IMG/VR virus record: IMGVR_UViG_3300047471_000189
Location: 1-64,000 of that record
DNA length: 64,000 nt
Reading direction: 5' to 3' (one strand)
From: a virus
The notes below the pieces were generated by a model, which was given only the letters and a program-made list of their open reading frames with translations, had not been told where the DNA came from and ran no database searches. Shown in pieces: positions 7,682 through 13,653 of this stretch. The first letter of the stretch is position 1; every line of letters starts with the position of its first letter. The position numbers and the translations under genes were made by a program.

Positions 7682-8079
7682 AAGAAACTATACCGCAAAT
7701 ACACACTCAAATGTTCGCCGGTAAGAAGCTGGAGAAAGTCACCGGGGCCGACCCGTATATCCGCTACCACTTCGAAGGCGGCGGGTATTTCGAGCATTAC
7801 CAGCACCTCGGCGAACTGAATTGGATCAAGGTGGAGGACGGTCTGCCACCGAATAGCCCGGTGGGTCCGGAAACCGACCTAGTCCTCGTCCACACGAACC
7901 GGGAGTACCTCCCGACCATTTCCACAGCCATTGGAGAATACACGGAAGATGGCTTTATGTGGCGTATCGATCAGGGGCAGGTCCTCGCACCGGTGTGGGG
8001 AGGAAAGTCCAAACTCGGGGTAACCCACTGGGCCGCTATTAGCCTCCCAATAAATCATGAGGGAAAGGCGTCCGAATAA
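7678..8079 (+). CDS. DUF551-like protein, 133 aa
   Basis: Residues 46-125 have the DUF551 signature: NWIKVEDGLPPN, a VLVHTN strand and a terminal GVTHWAAISLP. A 45-residue N-terminal region precedes it. It appears related to the domain at 7167-7508, so the cassette inside the helicase holds two copies of one domain family. The stop overlaps the next ATG (TAATG) in a partial copy of the 15-bp element. Confidence 0.65.
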   Translation: MKETIPQIHTQMFAGKKLEKVTGADPYIRYHFEGGGYFEHYQHLGELNWIKVEDGLPPNSPVGPETDLVLVHTNREYLPTISTAIGEYTEDGFMWRIDQGQVLAPVWGGKSKLGVTHWAAISLPINHEGKASE

Positions 8080-8081
8080 TG
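8070..8081 (+). repeat. 15-bp element copy 4 (left part only)
   Basis: GTCCGAATAATG matches the first 12 bases of the element, but the right GGAC arm is replaced by AGGA. It spans a stop/start junction (TAATG). Confidence 0.4.
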
Positions 8082-8243
8082 AGGAACACTACGCAGATTT
8101 ATGAATTGGTTTTGTTAACTTTTGGTTACTCCTTTTTGGTGGTATTTGCCGTCTCCGTATTATATTTTCTGCTTGATATCCTCAAAGAGATCATCGAGGG
8201 ACTGATCGACGTGTGGAGGTTCTTCGCTTCGTTGATAAATTAA
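8079..8243 (+). CDS. 54-aa membrane protein
   Basis: A TAATG junction couples this ORF to the upstream gene. Residues 10-34 form a strong membrane helix (LVLLTFGYSFLVVFAVSVLYFLL, split here for reading). An amphipathic helix follows (DILKEIIEGLIDVWRFF). It could be a small phage membrane effector, but no family is recognised. Confidence 0.55.
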   Translation: MRNTTQIYELVLLTFGYSFLVVFAVSVLYFLLDILKEIIEGLIDVWRFFASLIN

Positions 8244-8255
8244 CACAGAAAAGGA

Positions 8256-8270
8256 GTCCAGATAATGGAC
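8256..8270 (+). repeat. 15-bp element copy 5 (exact)
   Basis: GTCCAGATAATGGAC overlaps the SD (AAGGAG) on its left and contains the ATG of the helicase C-half, giving Met-Asp as the first codons. Confidence 0.75.
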
Positions 8271-9095
8271 AAAACCGTAGCCATCCTAGCTCGGACCAAC
8301 CGGGCCCTCATGCTGTTCGAGCAGGCTCTGACCGAGGCTCAGGTGAAGTACCACCTCGTGGGCCGGTCGGGTTTCTGGGCCCAACCAGAAGTCAAGTCCG
8401 TGCTGGCTTATCTCGGTTGTGTCCTCTACCCGGCTGACTGGCTCGTGGCCGGGGCTATCCGCAGCCCGTTCTTCCCGTCTCAGTACCTACCGAAGACCAA
8501 GCTGCTGGCCACGCTCAAGGAGTTTCATGCGGAACAAGCTGAATCTAGCTCTGCTACGTCTTACTGGATGGGGTTAACCCAAAAACCAGAAGCGTTTGTA
8601 GAGGCTAAGAACCTCGGCTCTCTCCGGGACTTCACCGGATTCATCCACAGCCTCAGCCGGTACCGGGACCTGCCTGCGGTCGACGCTTTACGCAAGGTGA
8701 TCGAAGCCCTGAAGGTCATCGAGTTCTACCACGGAGAGGAAGCCAGTCCGGATAACGACCCTCTGGGCAACCTGTCCGAGCTTCTCAAGCTGGCCGGTCG
8801 GCGTGGATCAGTAAAGGACTTCCTCGACTACTGCCGACGGGCATCCGCTGCGAGCAAGAGCAAGAAGGGTGTCGCCTTAGCCACGTGTCACGCGGCCAAG
8901 GGTATGGAGTTTTCGACGGTGTACCTAGTGACTTGTCAGGACGGCATGATGCCGCACGCCAAGGCGACCGATCTCGAAGAGGAACGGAACATCTACTTCG
9001 TTGCCTGCTCCCGGGCGGAGCGCGAGCTTCACATTACGTATTCCGGAACACCCAGTCCATTTTTGGCCAACCAGTTTTCAAAACCCGTGGTATAA
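8265..9095 (+). CDS. UvrD/Rep (SF1A) helicase, C-terminal half of a split gene
   Basis: This 276-residue chain begins at the point where the N-half stops. VAILARTNRAL (residues 5-15) is the first strand after motif IV in intact UvrD proteins. Motif V (ATCHAAKGMEF, 206-216) and motif VI (EERNIYFVACSRAER, 239-253) are intact, including the arginine finger. It has no Walker motifs of its own. The start has a strong SD, so it is made as a separate chain. Together with 5644-6681 it accounts for a complete SF1A helicase of about 620 residues, probably acting in replication or recombination beside the RecB/Cas4-like nuclease. Confidence 0.87.
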   Translation: MDKTVAILARTNRALMLFEQALTEAQVKYHLVGRSGFWAQPEVKSVLAYLGCVLYPADWLVAGAIRSPFFPSQYLPKTKLLATLKEFHAEQAESSSATSYWMGLTQKPEAFVEAKNLGSLRDFTGFIHSLSRYRDLPAVDALRKVIEALKVIEFYHGEEASPDNDPLGNLSELLKLAGRRGSVKDFLDYCRRASAASKSKKGVALATCHAAKGMEFSTVYLVTCQDGMMPHAKATDLEEERNIYFVACSRAERELHITYSGTPSPFLANQFSKPVV

Positions 9096-9096
9096 T
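9087..9096 (+). promoter_or_regulatory. Extended -10 promoter after the helicase
   Basis: GTGGTATAAT overlaps the last codons of the helicase C-half. An SD (GAAAGGA) and the ATG at 9114 follow. It has the same TGGTATAAT core as the promoter at 1559 and lacks a clear -35 box. Confidence 0.6.
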
Positions 9097-9113
9097 AACC
9101 GAAAGGAAAACCC

Positions 9114-9362
9114 ATGAACCCAGTTAGTCCAGTAATCAAGAAATTTGCGGATCGTGAAATTCTTCTTGGAGAAGGACAACCACAGTATTTTCCTATCCCG
9201 ACTTTAGTTATGGATGGGGAAGACAAAACCTTCATCAGTCGGTGGGAATTTACGGAGGAAGAACGAAAGAAAATCTCTTCCGGAGCCTCGTTGTTTTTCT
9301 ACCAGAGCACCTTTGGTCTTCCGTTCCAGCCCGTTCTAATGATGGTCGAGGAGTCAGAATGA
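9114..9362 (+). CDS. Hypothetical protein, 82 aa
   Basis: This is the first gene after an extended -10 promoter, with SD GAAAGGA. The protein is mixed alpha/beta with no cysteines or membrane segment. Its stop overlaps the next ATG (ATGA). No family is recognised. Confidence 0.6.
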   Translation: MNPVSPVIKKFADREILLGEGQPQYFPIPTLVMDGEDKTFISRWEFTEEERKKISSGASLFFYQSTFGLPFQPVLMMVEESE

Positions 9363-9889
9363 CTTGGTGGAACCGTAAATCAAAACCCAAAGACGAAATC
9401 ACCGACCCCGTTGGGTCTACCGCTGGGACGTATTCAGTCCCTCTGGATGCGTATGCGAATATACCTCACCCCGAAGCCACGGGGAAGGTGATCCCTTACG
9501 TAAACGTCATAGCAGAAACAGCCCCCCAAAAACCCGAACCCGATCTATCCACCAAACCCGAAGACTATATTGGGTACTGCTTCGGGTATGTCTGCCCAAA
9601 GAAACACGTGAACTCGACGTTTGAGAACATCACGGTCGACGGATATAAGGAACGCCGGGCCTGCCAGTACTGCGGGGGCGTGGGCAAACCGGCGGTCGTC
9701 AAGAGGACAGCGGAGCCTATATGGGGGATGACCAACCGCGCCCGTAGACTGCGTCAAGAATGGCGAGGAGAAGTTGTGGAAGCTCCGACGTGGAGTTGGA
9801 GCTTACTGTACGACGACTTTACCATCAGGTGGATGCGCCTCGAATTTGTCCATTATCTGGACACACCGAAGCCGAGGAAGAAGAAATGA
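9359..9889 (+). CDS. Zinc-ribbon hypothetical protein, 176 aa
   Basis: I chose the ATG at 9359 (SD GAGGAG), which overlaps the upstream stop, over an earlier in-frame start. The N-terminal 70 residues are Pro-rich and probably disordered. A zinc ribbon is formed by FGYVCPKKH and ACQYCGG (about residues 76-112). The C-terminal part is basic and aromatic and ends in KPRKKK. A 15-bp element lies near the 3' end. Confidence 0.6.
   Translation: MTWWNRKSKPKDEITDPVGSTAGTYSVPLDAYANIPHPEATGKVIPYVNVIAETAPQKPEPDLSTKPEDYIGYCFGYVCPKKHVNSTFENITVDGYKERRACQYCGGVGKPAVVKRTAEPIWGMTNRARRLRQEWRGEVVEAPTWSWSLLYDDFTIRWMRLEFVHYLDTPKPRKKK
9848..9862 (-). repeat. 15-bp element copy 6 (exact)
   Basis: On the + strand the sequence is GTCCATTATCTGGAC, so the element points against transcription of the host gene. 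It is read there as Val-His-Tyr-Leu-Asp. Confidence 0.75.
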
Positions 9890-10152
9890 AATACAAACGC
9901 AAGACCCATGTCCTCCACGAAATAAACCAGAAAATTCAAGGGGACGAACCGTTTCTGAACTTCATACACCCGTGGATGATCGTCAACCTCAACGGAGGCC
10001 CCCGAGGGTCTCATAACTTCTTCGAGGGACACTCAGATTCCATGTCTAAACTCTTTCCCGGGGACACTTTAAGATTCCAAGTCCAGCGGGTATCTCTGGT
10101 CCCGATGAAGTGGTACGAACGAGTGTGGGTGTGGATCAAGGAGAGGATATGA
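9886..10152 (+). CDS. Hypothetical protein, 88 aa
   Basis: The ATG overlaps the preceding stop. A basic N-terminus is followed by a beta-rich segment (WMIVNLNGG) and a Trp-rich C-terminal helix (WYERVWVWIKERI). It looks like a small all-beta protein with a C-terminal amphipathic helix. No family is recognised. Confidence 0.55.
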   Translation: MKYKRKTHVLHEINQKIQGDEPFLNFIHPWMIVNLNGGPRGSHNFFEGHSDSMSKLFPGDTLRFQVQRVSLVPMKWYERVWVWIKERI

Positions 10153-10328
10153 TCGAAGATACCGCAGCAAAGAAAACATCCTACGAGGCCCGGATGAAGC
10201 TGACTGAACTCAGGAACGTAATGTACGATTACCCGACCAACGTCGACCAGTCTTGCTACAACCTTGTGATGCACTTGCTGGACGCGCTGCAAACCGCTAT
10301 CCGTTTGGCTGGAGAGGTAAAGGAATGA
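10149..10328 (+). CDS. Hypothetical helical protein, 59 aa
   Basis: ATGA overlaps occur at both ends. The product is almost entirely helical with heptad-like hydrophobic spacing, which suggests a small dimer. No motif is recognised. Confidence 0.5.
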   Translation: MIEDTAAKKTSYEARMKLTELRNVMYDYPTNVDQSCYNLVMHLLDALQTAIRLAGEVKE

Positions 10329-10489
10329 AAACAACAAACGAAGTCATGACCGAGTGGTTCGACATATCCGTCGAGATTCTGGTCTCGATTATTTTTCTTC
10401 CCTTCGTAATACTCATGTCGATCCCGCTGGCCCCTTTCTGGGTCGCGGCCAAGATTTACACGACGTGGTTTCAGAAGGAGAGCAAGTGA
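10325..10489 (+). CDS. 54-aa membrane protein
   Basis: The ATG at 10325 overlaps the previous stop and has AGG upstream. Residues 14-43 form one long or two short hydrophobic segments (ISVEILVSIIFLPFVILMSI and LAPFWVAAKIY), so it is a small integral membrane protein. Its stop overlaps the GTG start of the nuclease. Confidence 0.6.
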   Translation: MKTTNEVMTEWFDISVEILVSIIFLPFVILMSIPLAPFWVAAKIYTTWFQKESK

Positions 10490-11679
10490 GTCTCTACAAA
10501 TCAGCATCAGGCCGGGAAGTCAACCACGCCAGTTCAAGTTCGATTGATACCTTCAGGCTGTGCCGCCGAAAGTTCAAGCTGTCCCGGATCGACGGTTACC
10601 GTCAGAAAGACAAGAAGGCCAGCCTCGAATTCGGGAAGTGTGTAGAAGCTGGAGTCCAGTATTACCACGACAACGGCCTGAAACCAGACGACGGGGTCGC
10701 AGAGTTCACCCGGCTGTGGGTTAAATTCATCGACCAGCCTCTATCCTATACCGATCAGGAAGGCAACTGGAAATCCCTCAACACGATGGGCAAAGAGATG
10801 CTCCGGCTGTACGAGATCAAGCTCCCGGAACTGCCGATCAAGAACCCGAAGTGGCAACTCCAGTTCCTGAAGAGTCTCTGGCCGGGGACCGATCTGGCCG
10901 ACCTGCAATTCATGGCGTATGTCGACCTGCTGTCTACTCTGGACGACGGGTCCCGAATCATCATCGACATCAAGACCGCGAAGGCTCCGCTCGACGTGAC
11001 GCCGGGCATGATGGCTCTGGACGGTCAGCTTCGGAAATACGCATGGGTGTCCGGTATCCGGGATGTCGGCTTCCTGAACTTCGTCAAGGCAGAGCCGGAG
11101 GGGTTCAAGAAGGGCAGCCGGGTTACGTTGCTCGAAGACTGTGCGTCATGGCACGCCGGGGACCAGTTGACCGTGGTGAAGTTCCAAGCACCCAAGGAAT
11201 CCATAGAGGTGTCGGGCGGAGTCAAGATGGCCCCAGTGCCATGGCTCATGCTGGTAGCCACAGACGAGACTGTCCAGAAAATGGACGAGGAGATCGAGAA
11301 GATTTCCGGGAAGGGTGCGACTGAGAAAAAGGAAGCGGTCGTTTCCACCTACTTGTCCAGTGGAACTCTGGGGTCGGTTACCCGCGAGTCGATCACAAAA
11401 ACTCGGCTCCAGTTCGTTCGTGGTATAATCCCGGAAGAAGAACTGGCAGAAATCGGGCAGCAGATAGGCGGGGACGTCTTCGCCTTGAAGAACGCCCACG
11501 ACACGGGTGCCTATCCCAAAGACGGCGGAGTAAGATTCCCAAATGCAATCTGTGGCTGGTGCGAGATGCGTGGTATCTGCCTGAAGGACGACAAACTTAG
11601 GGACGACATCTTGGTCCAGATTGGGGCCAAGGAAGAAGAGAAAGACTGGTTGTCAGAAATGGAGGAGGATTCAGAATGA
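10486..11679 (+). CDS. PD-(D/E)XK nuclease, RecB/Cas4-like, with Cys cluster
   Basis: I chose a GTG at 10486 (SD AAGGAG) over an upstream frame extension that runs through the membrane-protein gene. The N-terminus (SSIDTFRLCRRKFKL, residues 18-32) matches the first helix of RecB/Cas4-type nucleases. The active-site core is AYVDLL (Asp near 146) followed by IIIDIKT (Asp near 160, Lys 162). Cys 26 plus a C-terminal CxxCxxxxxC (about 354-363) matches the four-Cys iron-sulphur arrangement of Cas4 and AddB. It probably resects DNA ends to feed the annealing protein. The region between about 190 and 300 is larger than in Cas4 proteins. Confidence 0.8.
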   Translation: MSLYKSASGREVNHASSSSIDTFRLCRRKFKLSRIDGYRQKDKKASLEFGKCVEAGVQYYHDNGLKPDDGVAEFTRLWVKFIDQPLSYTDQEGNWKSLNTMGKEMLRLYEIKLPELPIKNPKWQLQFLKSLWPGTDLADLQFMAYVDLLSTLDDGSRIIIDIKTAKAPLDVTPGMMALDGQLRKYAWVSGIRDVGFLNFVKAEPEGFKKGSRVTLLEDCASWHAGDQLTVVKFQAPKESIEVSGGVKMAPVPWLMLVATDETVQKMDEEIEKISGKGATEKKEAVVSTYLSSGTLGSVTRESITKTRLQFVRGIIPEEELAEIGQQIGGDVFALKNAHDTGAYPKDGGVRFPNAICGWCEMRGICLKDDKLRDDILVQIGAKEEEKDWLSEMEEDSE

Positions 11680-11873
11680 ACGAGATAAATGATTTTGACG
11701 AACGTTTCTGGGAAGCGTGGCCCCGCTGGCGTTTCATAAACAACTGGCATGAGTACGAGGGTACCCGCACATTTGGTCTCCTTGGGGTCTGGTGGACCAA
11801 AAGAGGCTCTATGGGGGTTACCGTATTCAACTTCGGTGTCGAGTTTAACCCCCACCACAAGGAGAAGTCATGA
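11676..11873 (+). CDS. Hypothetical protein, 65 aa
   Basis: The ATGA overlap with the nuclease gene and the SD GGAGGA support the start. The sequence is rich in Trp, Phe and Gly (WEAWPRWRF, FGLLGVWW), suggesting a compact beta protein. No family is recognised. Confidence 0.55.
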   Translation: MNEINDFDERFWEAWPRWRFINNWHEYEGTRTFGLLGVWWTKRGSMGVTVFNFGVEFNPHHKEKS

Positions 11874-12091
11874 CAACGCCTTATGACGAGTATGCGGAGA
11901 AGTGCATAAACGGGGGATATCTCTCGTTGCAAAGTCTTGTTATGCGCCCGAACGGCTGGCAGGGGGAGTGGCATTATGACTTCTCCGAAAGTGAGCTTAG
12001 AGAGGTTCTCAAAAACGCTTGGATGGCCGGGCTCAACCACAGCTTGAAACTGATTGAAGGAGTGAAAAATGACACAAACAATTCTGCATAA
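11870..12091 (+). CDS. Hypothetical protein, 73 aa
   Basis: The start overlaps the previous stop and has AAGGAGAAG upstream. The C-terminal part (ELREVLKNAWMAGLNHSLKLIE) is helical. The last residues overlap the next gene by 23 bases. Confidence 0.55.
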   Translation: MTTPYDEYAEKCINGGYLSLQSLVMRPNGWQGEWHYDFSESELREVLKNAWMAGLNHSLKLIEGVKNDTNNSA

Positions 12092-12269
12092 CCGCATCCG
12101 TTGCAAAAAGTGCAACGACATCATTGAGTCCGTTCACGTCCATGATTTCAACTACTGCAAGTGCGGTAAAGTGTTTGTGGATGGTGGCCGCGAATATGGC
12201 CGGTTCGGATTCCCCGGCGGTAACATAGAAGACTGGATTGAAGACCTGTCGGAATACAAGTCCGAATAA
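12069..12269 (+). CDS. Zinc-ribbon protein, 66 aa
   Basis: CKKC (residues 12-15) and CKC (30-32) form a likely zinc ribbon. A Gly-rich turn and acidic tail follow. Such small ribbon proteins are common in phage early regions and may bind host polymerase or DNA, but nothing here identifies the partner. It ends within a 15-bp element. Confidence 0.6.
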   Translation: MTQTILHNRIRCKKCNDIIESVHVHDFNYCKCGKVFVDGGREYGRFGFPGGNIEDWIEDLSEYKSE

Positions 12270-12274
12270 TGGAC
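12260..12274 (+). repeat. 15-bp element copy 7 (exact)
   Basis: GTCCGAATAATGGAC contains the stop codon of the zinc-ribbon gene and lies upstream of the SD of the gene at 12283. Confidence 0.75.
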
Positions 12275-12282
12275 GGAGAATT

Positions 12283-12690
12283 ATGCCAGCACGAGTAGTG
12301 GACGGAGACGCGGTGTACCTGTCAGACAAGGTCAAGGCGCTCAAGCCGGAGCACCGGGCGGAGTACTCTTACCTGCTCCCTCTGGCCGAGGCTAACGGTG
12401 TGTTCGAGGCAAATCCTCACCGAATCTGGGTGACGGCTTATGCTTTTCATCGTGACGGGACCAGTCCGGGATGGGTCCGGGACTTGATTTCCGACCTCGA
12501 AAAGGTGGATCTTCTGCGGACTTGGGACGAGGCTGGAAAAACTTGGGGATACTGGGTCGGAATCGACAAACCCGGTCGACTTCCAACCAAAGCTCACCTC
12601 AATAGATACAAGAACTTACCCCCTAATCCACCCCTCCGTATCCGGTCCGGAGAACTTGTCCCGGATGAATCCGGGATAGATCCGGAGTAG
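12283..12690 (+). CDS. Putative replication-initiation / replisome-organiser protein
   Basis: The ATG at 12283 has the SD GGAGAA. The 135-residue protein begins with a segment (SDKVKALKPEHRAEYSYLLPLAEANGVFEANPHRIW) resembling the winged-helix N-terminal domain of phage replisome organisers. It then has a helix-rich DNA-binding-like part (GWVRDLISDLEKVDLLRTW) and a Pro-rich tail. Its position just before the pentamer-repeat region and upstream of the primase-helicase supports a role in origin recognition. This is inferred from fold pattern and context rather than a clear family match. Confidence 0.5.
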   Translation: MPARVVDGDAVYLSDKVKALKPEHRAEYSYLLPLAEANGVFEANPHRIWVTAYAFHRDGTSPGWVRDLISDLEKVDLLRTWDEAGKTWGYWVGIDKPGRLPTKAHLNRYKNLPPNPPLRIRSGELVPDESGIDPE

Positions 12691-12700
12691 TCCCGCTAGG

Positions 12701-12735
12701 ATTGGTATGGATTGGATTGGATTGGTATGGAGTGG
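12701..12735 (+). repeat. Seven tandem pentamers (ATTGG/TATGG)
   Basis: The run reads ATTGG TATGG ATTGG ATTGG ATTGG TATGG AGTGG. It is the only clear short tandem repeat in the early region and lies between the putative initiator and the next replication gene. The repeats may be iterons of a replication origin. Confidence 0.6.
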
Positions 12736-12739
12736 AGCC

Positions 12740-12775
12740 CTCCCGGCGGGGAGCTTTAAAAAACTTCTTTTTAAA
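12740..12775 (+). other. GC hairpin plus A/T-rich inverted repeat; terminator or origin
   Basis: A short CTCCC/GGGAG hairpin (12740-12753) is followed by TTTAAAAA-N5-TTTTTAAA (12755-12775), an 8-bp inverted repeat rich in A and T. The hairpin with the nearby T run could end transcription. The A/T tract beside the pentamers could be a DNA-unwinding element. The sequence alone does not decide between these. Confidence 0.5.
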
Positions 12776-12795
12776 AACATCGGACAAGGAAAACA

Positions 12796-13419
12796 ATGAA
12801 AATCAAGAAGCAGCTTCAAGCTATCTGCGCGGGATTCGGAGTGAGTGGCAAAGGTTACCAAGCCACGTGGGAAGAAGCCCAAGCTCTGGGTATCGTCCAT
12901 TCCGTGGGTGCCGTCTCCCGTGACTTCGAGGCGTGGATGACCGAGAACCAAGGGGACGACTTCCCGTATGGGGCGGTTTCTGCCTACCTTCAAGTTGCCT
13001 CAAGCAGGCTTTCCGGCCCCACAGCGCCTCTAGGAGCCTCTATACGCGATTCGGAGGTGGTTTCCCTAGCCCGGGAGCTTTCCTACGCCTCTGGGGGGCT
13101 TATAAGCTTCATGGACAAGCAGCGTGTCAGGCTGGCCGAAGTCCTGAAAGACTTCACGGCTGCGGAGATCAAGGCGGCATTTACCTCGTGGCTTGCGGAT
13201 CAGGACACAAACAACCCCAAAAACGTGACGTTCTTGGCCGGGAAGTTTGTCCAGATGGCTGACGGGCTGGCGTATGCCACTCGAAGAAGGAAACAGGAAT
13301 CCGATAAACTTCAGATCGCCCGAGACGCTCTGGCCCGGAAGTTGCAGGATGACGCAGAGGCCGAGAGGCAGAAAGCGGCTCAGAAGGAAAAGAACGAAGC
13401 GTTCGATCCGTTCGCTTAA
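12796..13419 (+). CDS. Helical hypothetical protein, possible replication accessory factor
   Basis: The 207-residue protein begins with a basic HTH-like segment and ends with a long charged coiled coil (residues 165-200), then EAFDPFA. The last residues (acidic-hydrophobic DPF) recall SSB-type docking tips. Position between the putative origin and the primase-helicase suggests a helicase loader or primosome factor. No Walker motif is present, so it would not be a DnaC-type ATPase. I do not recognise the family. Confidence 0.55.
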   Translation: MKIKKQLQAICAGFGVSGKGYQATWEEAQALGIVHSVGAVSRDFEAWMTENQGDDFPYGAVSAYLQVASSRLSGPTAPLGASIRDSEVVSLARELSYASGGLISFMDKQRVRLAEVLKDFTAAEIKAAFTSWLADQDTNNPKNVTFLAGKFVQMADGLAYATRRRKQESDKLQIARDALARKLQDDAEAERQKAAQKEKNEAFDPFA

Positions 13420-13423
13420 TTCC

Positions 13424-13438
13424 GTCCATTTTCTGGAC
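13424..13438 (-). repeat. 15-bp element copy 8 (variant spacer)
   Basis: GTCCATTTTCTGGAC keeps both arms, but the spacer has T in place of A at one position. It lies immediately upstream of an extended -10 promoter, overlapping where a -35 contact would be. Confidence 0.6.
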
Positions 13439-13443
13439 AAATC

Positions 13444-13453
13444 GTGGTACAAT
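13444..13453 (+). promoter_or_regulatory. Extended -10 promoter upstream of the primase operon
   Basis: GTGGTACAAT (TACAAT at 13448-13453) follows the variant 15-bp element by nine bases and precedes the ATG at 13462. The layout of operator-like repeat plus extended -10 parallels the promoter at 1559. Confidence 0.6.
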
Positions 13454-13461
13454 AGGGGCAC

Positions 13462-13653
13462 ATGCTAATCAGAGAATTCAATCTTCGTCATCAGAGGAAC
13501 CTGCCTGAAACTGTCCTGTACGCAGGAGATTTCCTTGAACACATTGGGTTCATCTTCATGATCGACTTCGGGGTTTTAAACGCCATTGACATCGCCTCGA
13601 CCGAATACACCAAGTGGCTGGACGACTTGTACTACTGGGAGCTAAATGGGTAA
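13462..13653 (+). CDS. Hypothetical protein, 63 aa
   Basis: This is the first gene after the promoter at 13444, with an AGGGG SD. The product is small and acidic, with a hydrophobic centre (FLEHIGFIFMIDFGVLNAI). It overlaps the primase-helicase start by 8 bases. Confidence 0.5.
   Translation: MLIREFNLRHQRNLPETVLYAGDFLEHIGFIFMIDFGVLNAIDIASTEYTKWLDDLYYWELNG

Noticed and set aside
5644-9095. Intein or group I intron inside the helicase gene
   Set aside because: No splice-junction Cys/Ser-His-Asn residues or intron-like structure were seen. The inserted DNA carries several small genes and each helicase half has its own start and stop.
10354-11679. Longer start for the RecB/Cas4-like nuclease
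   Set aside because: The extra residues are read out of frame through the membrane-protein gene. The GTG at 10486 has a proper SD and overlaps its neighbour's stop.
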